Positions 24,578 through 33,857 of a stretch of 64,000 bases of DNA are shown in pieces. The first letter of the stretch is position 1. Each line of letters starts with the position of its first letter. The translations under genes and the position numbers were made by a program. The notes under the pieces are model-generated. The model was not told the origin of the DNA. It searched no databases and saw only the letters and a program-made list of their open reading frames with translations. Origin of the DNA: Bacillus salacetis (GTDB lineage Bacteria > Bacillota > Bacilli > Bacillales > Bacillaceae_B); NCBI RefSeq assembly GCF_003581585.1, contig NZ_QXIR01000010.1:1-64000 (forward strand). Reading direction: 5' to 3'.

Positions 24578-25144
24578 ATGAAATCTGAAAAAGAACTGAT
24601 GCTTGCAGGCGAAATGTATGACCCTGCTGACCCAGTTTTAAGTAAAGAAAGAGAAGAAGCGAGAAAATTGGTGAGACTCTTTAACCAGACTTCTGAAACT
24701 GAAGGGAATAAGCGGGCCAATCTTTTGAAGGAGCTGCTTGGCTCAACAGGTGAAACGGTTTATATGGAGCCAAATATCCGTTTTGATTACGGATATAATA
24801 CACATGTAGGAGAAAACTTTTTCGCCAACTTTGACTGCACCATCCTTGATGTATGTGAAGTCAGATTTGGGGATAACTGCATGCTGGGGCCTGGCGTCCA
24901 TATTTATACAGCGACTCATCCCTTAGATCCAAGTGAACGGAATTCAGGGAGGGAGTATGCAAAGCCTGTACAATTCGGTAAAAATGTCTGGATTGGGGGC
25001 AGCTCCGTAGTCAATCCAGGTGTTACTGTAGGGGATAATGTGGTAATTGCTTCCGGTGCGGTAGTCACAAAAGATGTGCAGGATAATGTGGTCGTTGGAG
25101 GAAATCCAGCGAAAGTCATCAAATATCTCGATTTCAACGGTTAA
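24578..25144 (+). CDS. maa: maltose O-acetyltransferase-type hexapeptide acetyltransferase, 188 aa
   Basis: An N-terminal Mac domain ([21 protein letters not shown]) is followed by a left-handed beta-helix of hexapeptide repeats ([31 protein letters not shown]). The catalytic His is in [11 protein letters not shown]. Length equals Maa of B. subtilis and E. coli. The ATG at 24578 is at normal distance from AAAGGAG; an upstream in-frame TTG is too close. It acetylates sugars using acetyl-CoA, probably as a detoxification step. Confidence 0.9.
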   Translation: MKSEKELMLAGEMYDPADPVLSKEREEARKLVRLFNQTSETEGNKRANLLKELLGSTGETVYMEPNIRFDYGYNTHVGENFFANFDCTILDVCEVRFGDNCMLGPGVHIYTATHPLDPSERNSGREYAKPVQFGKNVWIGGSSVVNPGVTVGDNVVIASGAVVTKDVQDNVVVGGNPAKVIKYLDFNG

Positions 25145-25216
25145 TAGATATCAGGAAGGCAGTTCAATTAATTGACTTCTTAAACTGTAAATAATATTAT
25201 TACAGTATCGTAATTC

Positions 25217-25250
25217 AAAAAAAAGCTTAGACGTTGTTTAAGCTTTTTTA
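25217..25250. terminator. bidirectional terminator after maa
   Basis: AAAAAAGCTTA pairs with TAAGCTTTTTT around an 8-nt loop. Confidence 0.85.
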
Positions 25251-25351
25251 ATACTTCAAACTGTAACTTCTTCATTTACATTTTTAGATAAGGATGAAGT
25301 GAAAAACTAGTGAATTATAAACAATTTTTCAGAGAAAGGACTTGTTGATTG

Positions 25352-26356
25352 ATGACAAACATTAATATTCCTGTTTCCGTCTTGAATTTGGCTCCAATCC
25401 GCGAAGGCCAGGATTCTAAAGACGCGATTGATGCTATGGTGGATCTGGCGAAGGCAGCTGAAAAGATGGGATATACCCGCTATTGGATTGCGGAACACCA
25501 TAATACGGCCACTCTTGTCAGCTCTGCGACTTCCATTTTGATCAAACATACGCTGGATAATACAGATACCATTCGTGTAGGTTCCGGCGGAGTGATGCTG
25601 CCGAACCATTCACCGCTGGTAGTGGCGGAACAATTTGGCACGATGGCAACCATTTATCCGGACCGGGTCGATTTGGGGCTTGGCCGTGCACCTGGGACAG
25701 ATATGATGACGGCCAGCGCTTTGAGAAGGACGTCCACTCAGGAAAACGTCTACACCTTTCCTGATGATGTCCAGCAGCTGCTGACGTATTTTGGTCCGGC
25801 AGAAGGACAGGGTTATGTCAAAGCACATCCAGGTGTGGATACCAATATCCCTATTTACGTTCTCGGCTCGTCAACTGACTCCGCCTATTTGGCAGCAAAA
25901 CTCGGCTTGCCGTATGCGTTTGCCTCCCATTTTGCACCAAGGCATATGGAAGAAGCATTATCCATTTACCGCAGCAGGTTCCAGCCTTCAGAGTATCTGG
26001 ACAAACCATATGCAATCATCTGCCTGAATGTCATCGCCGCAGAAACAGATGAAGAGGCAGTGCGAGAATCAACCACAATGCAGCAATTTTTCCTGAATGT
26101 TGTACGCGGCACCCAAAAACCAATGAGCCCGCCGGTGGAAGACATGGACGAAATTTGGACCTTCCAGGAAAAACAGATGGCAGAATCAATGACCAGCGTT
26201 TCCTTGATGGGCAGTAAGGAAACGGTCAAGCAGCAATTGACCCGTTTCCAGGAAAAATACAATGTTGATGAAATCATGGCCGTTTCCTATATTTTTGATC
26301 CAAAGAAACAAGAACGTTCCTATGAAATTTTCAAGGAAATTGTCGATGGAAAATAA
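25352..26356 (+). CDS. LLM-class flavin-dependent oxidoreductase, 334 aa
   Basis: A luciferase-like monooxygenase fold: [14 protein letters not shown] at the start, YWIAEHHN (about 42-49), [22 protein letters not shown], and [10 protein letters not shown]. This subgroup (MsnO8/YceB-type) is common in Bacillus; it uses FMN supplied by a reductase, with unknown substrate. The ATG at 25352 follows AGAAAGGA. Single gene with a strong terminator. Confidence 0.9.
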   Translation: MTNINIPVSVLNLAPIREGQDSKDAIDAMVDLAKAAEKMGYTRYWIAEHHNTATLVSSATSILIKHTLDNTDTIRVGSGGVMLPNHSPLVVAEQFGTMATIYPDRVDLGLGRAPGTDMMTASALRRTSTQENVYTFPDDVQQLLTYFGPAEGQGYVKAHPGVDTNIPIYVLGSSTDSAYLAAKLGLPYAFASHFAPRHMEEALSIYRSRFQPSEYLDKPYAIICLNVIAAETDEEAVRESTTMQQFFLNVVRGTQKPMSPPVEDMDEIWTFQEKQMAESMTSVSLMGSKETVKQQLTRFQEKYNVDEIMAVSYIFDPKKQERSYEIFKEIVDGK

Positions 26357-26364
26357 CCTCATTC

Positions 26365-26401
26365 AAAGCAGTCCTTTCAGTTTGGAAGGACTGCTTTTTA
26401 T
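26365..26401 (+). terminator. terminator of the LLM gene
   Basis: AAAGCAGTCCTT pairs with AAGGACTGCTTT around a 9-nt loop, followed by a T-run. Confidence 0.9.
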
Positions 26402-26704
26402 ATTGAATAATTTAAATGCCGCCTGAAACCTGACTGAAGAACAGATGAACGTGGTGAAAAAGCCCAAGAAATTGGATGAAACGGTGAGAAACTAAGGCCG
26501 AAGCAGTATTCTTAAGTAGACAGGACACCCAATGGTACTGCTCGAAAATATAGAAGCACTGACAGGTCTTATCAGATATTGAAGATATGTACTGTTTCAA
26601 GTAATAGGATAAAAAACGCGAAAAATTCATTAATTCTGAAACTTTTCTTCTCTTTGCCCGTATATATAACAACGAATTATTCTGGATAGAGAGGGGGCGT
26701 AACT
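26402..26704. other. intergenic region, no gene seen
   Basis: No open frame here has both a ribosome binding site and protein-like composition. GAGAGGGGG near 26690 is the ribosome binding site of the micro-protein that follows. Confidence 0.5.
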
Positions 26705-26809
26705 GTGGGTTTTATCTATCTCTCTTTGGGAATCCTGTCATCAGCATTATTTCTGTACTATTGGGGGAAATCAGGCTATGACTGGGGGAGCTCGGAGGAA
26801 AACAATTAA
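26705..26809 (+). CDS. membrane micro-protein, 34 aa
   Basis: The frame is MGFIYLSLGILSSALFLYYW then GKSGYDWGSSEENN, giving one membrane helix with a short hydrophilic tail. GAGGGGG lies 7 bases before the GTG start. It is followed 28 bp later by another membrane protein gene, probably in one transcript. The site and composition support it; function unknown. Confidence 0.6.
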   Translation: MGFIYLSLGILSSALFLYYWGKSGYDWGSSEENN

Positions 26810-26837
26810 CACAATAACGTATTCGAGGGTGATGCAG

Positions 26838-27149
26838 ATGAAAAAGAAGATTATTGGCACATTGGTTTCGGCAGCGGTATTCGGTTTGCTGGTTTGGGCA
26901 GCAAGTCAGATCTTATCTTTCTCTTATATAGAGTGGAGCTTCTTCATAGGCTTGGCCGTTTCTGTCATTTTGTTTTTCTTTAACAGCAGCGGCGGTGCTT
27001 TATCGAAGGCAGCAACTTTGAACGCGAGCACAGCAGGCTGGAAAATCCAAAAAGATAACGACCTGAAGGCAAACGTTGGCTTTGTCTTTTATGGTGTCCT
27101 GCTGTTCACGGTTATCAGTTTCATTATGATGATCATAACCTTTTACTAG
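26838..27149 (+). CDS. small membrane protein, 103 aa
   Basis: Helices at about 5-22, 28-44 and 80-102, the second followed by NSSGGALSKAATLNASTAGWK. The start at 26838 follows GAGGGTGATGCAG; longer versions overlap the preceding micro-protein. The stop codon TAG lies inside the 8-bp target duplication of the MITE-like copy that follows immediately, so the insertion occurred at the very end of the gene without changing the protein. Confidence 0.8.
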   Translation: MKKKIIGTLVSAAVFGLLVWAASQILSFSYIEWSFFIGLAVSVILFFFNSSGGALSKAATLNASTAGWKIQKDNDLKANVGFVFYGVLLFTVISFIMMIITFY

Positions 27150-27151
27150 AA

Positions 27152-27343
27152 GGCTGTTTTCTCATAAATTGTTGCTTTCGGAAAAATCCCAGGTACCGGA
27201 TCTTTCCCCTGTTTTCAAAGTTTTTACTCTCGAAAAAGAACGAGCAGCTCTTTTCTTTCCTGCTCACAGGGGTTTTTACGGCGATATACCAGGATATTAG
27301 TTGAAATTTATAATGAATAGCAACAAAGTTTACGAAAAGAGCC
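27152..27343. repeat. ~190-bp MITE-like element, copy E, with perfect 8-bp target duplication
   Basis: The best-preserved copy. The left end is GGCTGTTTTCTCATAAATTG then TTGCTTTCGG; the right end is AGCAACAAAGTTTACGAAAA then GAGCC. TACTAGAA flanks both sides (27144-27151 and 27344-27351). The left duplication contains the stop codon of the 103-aa gene. Confidence 0.85.
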
Positions 27344-27363
27344 TACTAGAAATAGATGTACTA

Positions 27364-27395
27364 AAAGTCCTGTGATCATAAACAGGATTTTTTTT
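27364..27395. terminator. terminator before the cupin gene end
   Basis: AAAGTCCTGT pairs with ACAGGATTTT, with long T/A runs on both sides. Confidence 0.75.
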
Positions 27396-27397
27396 GC

Positions 27398-27979
27398 TTA
27401 ATAATACCAAGTAGGATAATAAGAACCGGGATATGAACAGGCCGTCCTTTCACATTCTTCATAAGGGCCTATATAGGTTGATGGCTTCACAGAGGCTGTC
27501 GTTTGTTTCCATTGTGTTTCATCCAGACAATAGGTATGTGCCATAATGTTCGGTGGAGTGAACTTTAAGATATCTGATCCCAGAATCACATCGGGTGTCG
27601 GAGCATCAAAGATTGCCAAAAGGTGTGTTTTATCCGCCAAAGCCACCTCATAGTGCCACCAGCCTTGAGGGACATTCGCTACTTGCCCTGGAGTGATGTT
27701 GTAATTCTGAATTTGTTTAGTATAGGGATTCAGGATTGAAACCGTGGCGGTTCCGGATATACAGTAAACCAGTTCTGCCGCATTTTGATGATAATGATGT
27801 TCCACAACATTATTCTTGCTTAGGAATATATCGAGCAGGGATACATTTTCAAGGGAATTCAATTGTTTGATCCCCAAAATATTTATATAGTTATGCTGAT
27901 TTTTTATAAAAAGGGGACTATTATTCAAGTCGAATTTAAATTGAGTTTGAGTGGATGTATAATCAACATTGTTTTTCAT
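27398..27979 (-). CDS. cupin-domain protein with Tyr-rich tail, 193 aa
   Basis: A single cupin barrel: the metal motif HHYHQNAAELVYCISGTATV (about 59-78) and second motif VPQGWWHYEVALADKTHLLAIF (about 107-128). The C-terminus is Cys/Tyr-rich (ERTACSYPGSYYPTWYY), unusual for enzymes and reminiscent of spore-surface proteins. GAGGTG precedes the ATG at 27979. Enzymatic role unknown; a spore or exosporium location is inference from the tail only. Confidence 0.85.
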   Translation of the reverse strand: MKNNVDYTSTQTQFKFDLNNSPLFIKNQHNYINILGIKQLNSLENVSLLDIFLSKNNVVEHHYHQNAAELVYCISGTATVSILNPYTKQIQNYNITPGQVANVPQGWWHYEVALADKTHLLAIFDAPTPDVILGSDILKFTPPNIMAHTYCLDETQWKQTTASVKPSTYIGPYEECERTACSYPGSYYPTWYY

Positions 27980-28136
27980 TATTTTCACCTCGGTATCCAG
28001 ACATATAGGCATGCTATGCGTCCTTCCCTTACAGAGTGATAACCATATAGAAAATTTTTCTAAATAAAGGGAATTTCTTTTTGCTTCCAGAATAATTATC
28101 AAGATGCCGAAAACATAAAGAGAGGAAGTGACGCAT

Positions 28137-29063
28137 ATGCCGAATTCTATCGCCGGTACCTATATCATCAGAAATTACAGGGATCCTGATGCCGATCAAA
28201 TATCCAACATTGACTTCATAACAATGCTTGCTTACCGTTATAACGGAGATTACGAACCAAGGAATATTTTTTGTGCAGTTGATAGTGAGGGTACTATTCT
28301 TGGTGTGGGTCATATTGTTCCCGATCCTGCTTGGCTGGCCATCGAAGCTGGCGGGAAATCAGATGACTTTGTCTACAAGCTGAAGCTCGACATTTTCCTG
28401 AACGAAGAAATTTCAGTTCCAGAAAGCTTGCCCCATGATTTATACGACCACCTTTTAAGCAGGGCGAAAGATTTAAGAGCCAGGCACCGCGGGAAGTGCG
28501 TAAGGATTTCCCATACAATTCCAGCTGTCGATAAGAAGGAAATGGACTTCTATATTTCAAAAGGATTCGATACCCATCGTACCCATCTAGTCATGAAGAG
28601 AGATTTAACAAAGGAAATTCCTGATTTTCCGCTTCCCGAAGGTCTGATTGTCAAAAGATGGGGAATGGAAACCCAGGCTGAAGAAGAACAATACCTGGCT
28701 GCCGAAGCCAAAGGTGATTTATTTGGTGTTTCCTGGAGTTTAAACTATTTACGTTGGACTAAAAATGGCGAAGAGTGGAATACCTTCACTGTCTTCAATG
28801 GAAATGACGTTGCAGGAAGTGTGATGACATGGGGATTGGGAGAGGGAAGAAGTGCCACCGAAAATATTTTTGTCCTGCCTGAGTGGAGAAGGAAAGGAAT
28901 TGCCAAAGCTGTAATTACTGAGGCATTAAAATTTCTTAAAGCCAAAGGAAAGACTGAGGCAACATTGGGTGTGTTCGGTGATAACGGAAAAGCCATTTCC
29001 TTGTATGAATCGCTTGGCTACCGGATGCTGGCAGTCATGCTGGAATTTGGCTTGGATATTTAA
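28137..29063 (+). CDS. GNAT-family N-acetyltransferase, two-domain, 308 aa
   Basis: The C-terminal GNAT domain has NIFVLPEWRRKGIAKAVITEAL (about 243-264) and NGKAISLYESLGY. The N-terminal half is another acetyltransferase-like fold (GHIVPDPAWLAIEA; FYISKGFDTHRTHLVM). The ATG at 28137 is preceded by GAGAGG; an upstream in-frame GTG is too close to the site. Substrate unknown. A 13-bp terminator follows. Confidence 0.88.
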   Translation: MPNSIAGTYIIRNYRDPDADQISNIDFITMLAYRYNGDYEPRNIFCAVDSEGTILGVGHIVPDPAWLAIEAGGKSDDFVYKLKLDIFLNEEISVPESLPHDLYDHLLSRAKDLRARHRGKCVRISHTIPAVDKKEMDFYISKGFDTHRTHLVMKRDLTKEIPDFPLPEGLIVKRWGMETQAEEEQYLAAEAKGDLFGVSWSLNYLRWTKNGEEWNTFTVFNGNDVAGSVMTWGLGEGRSATENIFVLPEWRRKGIAKAVITEALKFLKAKGKTEATLGVFGDNGKAISLYESLGYRMLAVMLEFGLDI

Positions 29064-29067
29064 AAAG

Positions 29068-29100
29068 CAAACAAGGCTCGTCCGCGGCGAGCCTTGTTTG
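29068..29100. terminator. bidirectional terminator
   Basis: CAAACAAGGCTCG pairs over 13 bp with CGAGCCTTGTTTG around a 7-nt loop. Confidence 0.85.
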
Positions 29101-29142
29101 TATTGAGTCAGTTTTTCGTCTTAAACTATTAAATCGGCAATT

Positions 29143-29418
29143 TCAATGTGATAAAGTATCAATTGCCTGATCGACTGCATTGTAAGCTTCCTTGAAGGCA
29201 TTGTTGGAAGAAATATTTGTCCCGTATTCTCTTAACCTCGGCTGGGCATGCATCACGTGAGTGACCGAGTTAACGATGTCATCCATCATCTTCTTGTGTT
29301 CACCGTCATTCGTCTTTGCTTTTAGCAATTCATTTACGCAGTGGTCGAGATTGTGATCAGAGGGATTTGCCAATGCCTGTTCAAGTTCAGATTTAACATG
29401 TTTTAAAGTGTCTATCAT
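29143..29418 (-). CDS. hypothetical helical protein, 91 aa
   Basis: A soluble, helical, charged protein (MIDTLKHVKSELEQALANPS...) without membrane segment. The upstream site is weak (AAGAAAG), so the start is less certain. It is convergent with the GNAT gene and shares its terminator. Family not recognised. Confidence 0.65.
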   Translation of the reverse strand: MIDTLKHVKSELEQALANPSDHNLDHCVNELLKAKTNDGEHKKMMDDIVNSVTHVMHAQPRLREYGTNISSNNAFKEAYNAVDQAIDTLSH

Positions 29419-29662
29419 GAGATCATGTTCTTTCTTGGGTTTAAGGGGCTGGAACTCCCACTTATTCTGTTTACCAGCTTATTCCGGGATGAAACTGATA
29501 ATAGCGTGGGAAGGTATGTTAGGTTTTATTCAGTTTAACATAGCGGCCCGCCAGTGTTTTGATAGGATAGATTGCTGAACCGGCCGGCATACGCTTCTTT
29601 ATGAAGACCACCTTATTTCGTATGTGATAGAGTCGTTCCATTCATGAATCCCTGGATTTCAG
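29419..29662. other. intergenic region, nothing recognised
   Basis: Divergent intergenic region between the 91-aa gene and the DUF1835 gene; it should carry promoters for both, but I see no strong match to consensus. Confidence 0.4.
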
Positions 29663-30808
29663 GTGCCAAAATTACGGCTGCAGGTTCAAAACGATTCAAT
29701 GAATCTGCTTTCCAGCTTAAGCGCCATTTATGATAGAATTATGAAAAAAGGGGCTGAAGATTTGATAAATGACTTAAAACGGCTTGTACAGCGGTCTTCT
29801 GAAGAAGAAGCAAAAACGCTCCTGCTTAACTTTATGCTTCATATCAATATGCAGGAAGAAGCAGATTCCTATACAGAGAAAGAGCTGGTGCAGAACCTTA
29901 AAAAAACTTACAGGAACTTTGTTGAATACAAGGAAAAACAAAGTAAACAGCCAGACAAGGATTTTAAGGCTGCCCATATCCTTTCCGGGCCATCATCGGC
30001 GGGCGGATTCAAATTGGCGTTGGAAGAGATCAGCGCAGAAAAAACGGACAAAATTATAGCTTTTTCCGATATATTTACTTATGGTCCGCTTACCAATCTT
30101 CACGAAGAAAGCGGTCAGCGAAATCGACATGAATGGCTTCGCAACCATATTAATGGAGATTATGAATACGAAGATTCAGAGATCTATTTGAATGAATTCA
30201 AGGACGTCCTTGAGCAGGTTGCATCGGTACCCCCGGAGTGGCCAATCACTATTTGGACTGGGGATAATGTCCATGAACAAACCCTGCTGCGGTTTGTTAT
30301 GTTTTTACTGAAGGATAAAGAGAACGAGATTTTGATTATTAATACTACTTCTTTATATAAAAAACTGTTTGATACAAAAGAGTACTCATATCAGCTGCTG
30401 CATACTGGGGAAATCTCGATTGATAAATGGACGAAGCTTTATAAGAAATCAAAGGAATTGCAGCCTTCTTCCGTGCAGGAGAAGGAAACATACATAGAGG
30501 GCTGGAAAGCATTGGGTGCTTCCACTGATCTTTTGAGGGTTTGGGAAGGGAATTCCGTCAAAAGTGTAGAAGAAGGATATTACGATGACTATATCATCGA
30601 CTGCGCAAAAAGGATTCAAGACAAGAAAAAAGGATTTATGAAGTCTGCAAGGCTCATCGGTGAAATCATTGGGCACCTTGAAGACTATGTTGGTGATGGA
30701 TTCATCGAATACCGGGTAAGGAAACTGGTCCTGGACGGAATTTTCGATATAAAAGGAATTCCTAAAGGAATGAGATTTTATAGCATCAGAACCAGGCAGC
30801 CTGATTAA
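29663..30808 (+). CDS. DUF1835/DUF3658 protein, 381 aa
   Basis: Residues about 100-225 match DUF1835 (AHILSGPSSAGGFKLAL ... IIAFSDIFTYGPLTNL). The C-terminal part (about 265-375) fits DUF3658 (ALGASTDLLRVWEGNSVKSVEEGYYDDYI). This two-domain arrangement is widespread in Bacillus and uncharacterised. The GTG start at 29663 has only a weak ribosome site; an ATG 36 bases downstream (29699) is an alternative. Two small genes follow closely on the same strand. Confidence 0.85.
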   Translation: MPKLRLQVQNDSMNLLSSLSAIYDRIMKKGAEDLINDLKRLVQRSSEEEAKTLLLNFMLHINMQEEADSYTEKELVQNLKKTYRNFVEYKEKQSKQPDKDFKAAHILSGPSSAGGFKLALEEISAEKTDKIIAFSDIFTYGPLTNLHEESGQRNRHEWLRNHINGDYEYEDSEIYLNEFKDVLEQVASVPPEWPITIWTGDNVHEQTLLRFVMFLLKDKENEILIINTTSLYKKLFDTKEYSYQLLHTGEISIDKWTKLYKKSKELQPSSVQEKETYIEGWKALGASTDLLRVWEGNSVKSVEEGYYDDYIIDCAKRIQDKKKGFMKSARLIGEIIGHLEDYVGDGFIEYRVRKLVLDGIFDIKGIPKGMRFYSIRTRQPD

Positions 30809-30826
30809 TTTGAAAGGGGGAGGAAA

Positions 30827-31198
30827 ATGAGTAGTAATAAAGAAACAGCCGAATCGTTCTTACAAATGGCAGCTTCAGGAAAAGCCCGTGAAGCTTTTCA
30901 GCTCTATATTGCAGAAGGCTTTATACACCACAATCCATTCTTTAGCGGTGATGCTGAATCGCTGATTTCTGCAATGGATGCAAATGCAGAACAAAATCCC
31001 GACAAGACCTTTGAAGTAAAACAGACAATTGAAGAGGAACAGAAAATTGCCGTCCACTCTCATGTGAAGCAGCATCCGCACGATCCGGGAGCAGCGGTCA
31101 TCCATATCTTCCGGTTTGAACATGGCAGGATTGTGGAACTTTGGGATATTGGACAGGGAATACCTGAAAACTCTCCCAACAAAAACGGTATATTCTAG
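30827..31198 (+). CDS. SnoaL-like (NTF2-fold) protein, 123 aa
   Basis: A SnoaL-like polyketide-cyclase/nuclear-transport-factor-2 fold: YIAEGFIHHNPFFSGDAESLISAM (about 27-50) and HIFRFEHGRIVELWDIGQ (about 93-110). GGGGGAGG precedes the ATG. It is 18 bp after the DUF1835 gene and 14 bp before a methyltransferase, so likely an operon. Members bind small hydrophobic ligands; activity unknown. Confidence 0.88.
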   Translation: MSSNKETAESFLQMAASGKAREAFQLYIAEGFIHHNPFFSGDAESLISAMDANAEQNPDKTFEVKQTIEEEQKIAVHSHVKQHPHDPGAAVIHIFRFEHGRIVELWDIGQGIPENSPNKNGIF

Positions 31199-31212
31199 CA
31201 AGGAGGAAATTG

Positions 31213-31974
31213 ATGAGACTGAATATTCTAGCACAAAACAAAGACAGCTGGGACAAGGTAGCACATCATTTCAACGGAAAGGACTCCCTGCCAAGTTACG
31301 GGCCGTTTGCACAGACCGAGGATGAATTGAGACTCTTTGAAGAACTCGATCGGAAAACAGTCTTGGACATCGGCTGCGGCAGCGGACATTCAATGAAGTA
31401 TATGGCAGGAAAAGGGGCAGGCGAGTTGTGGGGAGTGGACTTATCAGAAAACCAGATTGCCACGGCAAAAGCAACTTTAACCGGCCTTTCCCCAAAATTA
31501 TTCTGTGCGCCAATGGAAAAGGACATTAGCATCCCCAAGTCCTATTTCGATGTGGTGTATTCTATTTATGCAATTGGGTGGACCTCTTTGCTTCCTGAAA
31601 CTCTGCAGCTGATTCATTCTTATTTAAAACCCGGGGGATATTTCATTTTTAGCTGGGATCATCCATTGTATCCCCATTTGGAAAGTGAAAATGGCATAAT
31701 CAAGCTTGCTGGTTCTTATCAGGAAGAAGGCATGACTCATTATCCAAACTTTAAGGGCGAAAACGCGCCGGTAACTATTCCACAGAGAAAAACGAGCACC
31801 TATATCAATGAATTGATCAATACCGGATTCATCATTGAAGCGGTTATTGAAAGTAATGTACCTGCTACTTCAAATTCAATGAAGACGGAAGTGTCAGACC
31901 GGTATTATTCCTTATACAAAGCCAGGAAATTCCCGACTACCTTGATCATTAAAGCGAGGAAACCAAACGCCTGA
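31213..31974 (+). CDS. class I SAM-dependent methyltransferase, 253 aa
   Basis: SAM-binding motif I VLDIGCGSGHSMKYM (about 49-63) is followed by an acidic strand end GVDLSENQIATAK, and a motif around PGGYFIFSWDHPLYP. The ATG at 31213 follows AAGGAGG. Small-molecule methyltransferase of unknown substrate; last gene of the 29663-31974 unit, followed by a 13-bp hairpin. Confidence 0.9.
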   Translation: MRLNILAQNKDSWDKVAHHFNGKDSLPSYGPFAQTEDELRLFEELDRKTVLDIGCGSGHSMKYMAGKGAGELWGVDLSENQIATAKATLTGLSPKLFCAPMEKDISIPKSYFDVVYSIYAIGWTSLLPETLQLIHSYLKPGGYFIFSWDHPLYPHLESENGIIKLAGSYQEEGMTHYPNFKGENAPVTIPQRKTSTYINELINTGFIIEAVIESNVPATSNSMKTEVSDRYYSLYKARKFPTTLIIKARKPNA

Positions 31975-31979
31975 TATTA

Positions 31980-32022
31980 ACTGAAGAAAAACAAAAGGAC
32001 ATTCCGTTTTTCTTCAGTAGTT
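31980..32022 (+). terminator. hairpin after the methyltransferase gene
   Basis: ACTGAAGAAAAAC pairs perfectly over 13 bp with GTTTTTCTTCAGT; the following T-run is weak. Confidence 0.65.
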
Positions 32023-32051
32023 TAATAAGGTGACTTAAAGGCAGTATAATC

Positions 32052-32252
32052 TTAGAAACGCAAACGTACCATATACCCTGAAGGCGTATATACTAGGCAG
32101 CCTTTATATTCAGCACCGTCCATTTTGTATTCTGTTAAGCCATTTTTTTATTTCCCATTCTTGGTGTCTTCCCCATATATTCCATACACTTTCTTCCTCT
32201 CAGCAGGCTGGCGTTCGGGAAAGTAGCTGACAAATAATCTGCCTAAGAGCAT
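32052..32252 (-). pseudogene. possible coding remnant with an in-frame stop
   Basis: One frame runs from an ATG at 32252 (MLLGRLFVSYFPERQPAERK...) to a TAA at 32148-32150, then continues without further stops (KNGLTEYKMDGAEYKGCLVY...) to 32052. The two parts look protein-like and lie in the same frame, so this may be a small gene broken by one nonsense change. The upstream site (AGGGA) is weak. The rest of the 31975-32350 gap shows nothing. Confidence 0.3.
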
Positions 32253-32350
32253 GCTGTCCCTATGGATGAATGATGTACTGCATTATCGTTCCATTTTTAC
32301 GGCAATATCCTACTGATACATTATTAATCTGGATGGTTCTCCGCCTTTGT

Positions 32351-32617
32351 TTAGGTCAGCTCGGGGTCATCATACATAACTGTCAGGACAGCCCCTTCAG
32401 GAAGATTGGAGTCACCAACACCTTTCAACTTCCTGTCTCCTCTTAATTCACCGAAAACTTCGATCTTCGTATTGATACTACCATCGGGAACTGTCATTTC
32501 TTCGCTTACCTTTTTGATATCTTTCATCATTGCCTCAACAACGGCAGCCCCACCAAAAGTCTTTTTTTCTTTCTCAAGCATTGTCATTTCAATTCGGCAG
32601 CCTGCTAACACAAACAA
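32351..32617 (-). CDS. small lipoprotein-like gene with damaged signal peptide, 88 aa
   Basis: The frame begins FVLAGCRIEMTMLEKEKKTF; LAGC is a good lipobox, but only five residues precede the Cys in this frame. Just upstream, ATGGTGAAAAAAGAC lies one base out of frame in an A6 run. The mature part (PDGSINTKIEVFGELRGDRK; LPEGAVLTVMYDDPELT) looks like a small surface protein. Either the start is a TTG with a too-short signal or the gene carries a frameshift in the A-run. Confidence 0.4.
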   Translation of the reverse strand: MFVLAGCRIEMTMLEKEKKTFGGAAVVEAMMKDIKKVSEEMTVPDGSINTKIEVFGELRGDRKLKGVGDSNLPEGAVLTVMYDDPELT

Positions 32618-32793
32618 TGTCTTTTTTCACCATATAACGGGGCATCTTTTTCTTCGGTTTACCCTTGAACCTTCGCCATATAGCTTTAATAAATATTTTT
32701 TATTGGATAAATAATATATTTTAGATGGAAATTTCACCCTTAACTGTAACATTCAACTACATCTTTCGTCTAATGGGTAAAAAGGGGGACAAT

Positions 32794-33357
32794 ATGAAAT
32801 ATTTATTGAATGTGCTTGTCCTTGTTTCATCAATCTTCATATGTTTTACAATCAACCCGAACCCTGCAAATGCCTGTTCCTGCATTGAACCTCTTTCAGT
32901 TGAGGATGAATTGGCTCGTTCTGAGGCTGTCTTTTCAGGTAAAGCAGTCAAAGTGACGGATAAAGAAGCTGGTTTCCGAAAGAGTGGTTTGAAGAGAATC
33001 ATATTTGAAGTACACGAGACTTGGAAAGGAGCTTCCGATTCACAAATCCTGATAACCACCGGTTCTGGAGGTGGAGATTGTGGAATAGAGTTCCGGGAAG
33101 GAGAAGACTATTTGGTGTATGCCAGACAATCGGATATGTATGGAGGCTCTGGCGATCTAGTTACCATAATGTGTGACAGGACCGCGAAATTAACTGAAGC
33201 AGTTGAAGACATGGAATTGTTAGGGGAGGGAAGTCCGCCTGAAAATGTGGTGGACCTGCAAGAGAAAAACATTCGCACCTTATTGCTTTGGGGTGTCTGT
33301 GGAGCAGCAGCAGTCGCCGGATTGGTAGTGGTTGAAAGAAAGATGAAAAAGCACTAG
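32794..33357 (+). CDS. secreted/membrane-anchored protein with CSC motif, 187 aa
   Basis: The N-terminal signal peptide ends near ANACSC. The mature N-terminus is CSCIEPLSVEDELARSEAVFSG, typical of the TIMP/netrin-like (OB-fold) secreted family of Bacillus; further Cys residues occur in GGDCGI and IMCDRT. A C-terminal hydrophobic helix (TLLLWGVCGAAAVAGLVVV) and basic end anchor it. GGGGG precedes the ATG at 32794. Function unknown. Confidence 0.82.
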   Translation: MKYLLNVLVLVSSIFICFTINPNPANACSCIEPLSVEDELARSEAVFSGKAVKVTDKEAGFRKSGLKRIIFEVHETWKGASDSQILITTGSGGGDCGIEFREGEDYLVYARQSDMYGGSGDLVTIMCDRTAKLTEAVEDMELLGEGSPPENVVDLQEKNIRTLLLWGVCGAAAVAGLVVVERKMKKH

Positions 33358-33494
33358 AGTTTAGTCAAGACAGTTTAGTATACACTGAATGGCGATAAAC
33401 GCACAAAACTGTCCGCTTGTTTGCAATCACCGGGACATTAGTATTAATTGATTTACTTTCTGTTAAAGGCAGGCTGATTTCACCTGCCAATTTG

Positions 33495-33620
33495 TTATTT
33501 TCTTTTTTGTGCCTTCAGCTTGTTATTTTCCAGCTCCGCCGCATATTCTTCCTGTGACTTTCCTTGTTTTGCAGCTTCAGATTGAATCTTCCTGAACTTA
33601 TTATCATTTAAATCCGGCAT
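33495..33620 (-). CDS. small hypothetical protein, 41 aa
   Basis: The frame is MPDLNDNKFRKIQSEAAKQG KSQEEYAAELENNKLKAQKR K, highly charged and helical. A strong GGAGGTG lies 5-7 bases before the ATG, and a hairpin (GGCAGG/CCTGCC at about 33470-33490) follows. Composition resembles small acid-soluble-type or stress micro-proteins of Bacillaceae; that role is a guess. Confidence 0.7.
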   Translation of the reverse strand: MPDLNDNKFRKIQSEAAKQGKSQEEYAAELENNKLKAQKRK

Positions 33621-33857
33621 TTCCACACCTCCTGACGAACAAGGATATTATGTACAATCAACAAAAAATTATCCGACAAGAAAAAGACTTATTTACAAGG
33701 AAAAAAGGATAGTCAAACGTAAAGGGACAGTGTAAAATGTATTTAAATTTCAGTTGCCTTTTTCACACGGAATAAAAAGATCTATATTAAATACGATTCG
33801 TTTATTAAAAGTTTTCTAAGTATTCTGAAATAATAAAAGAAAAGAGGTTGATGAAAG

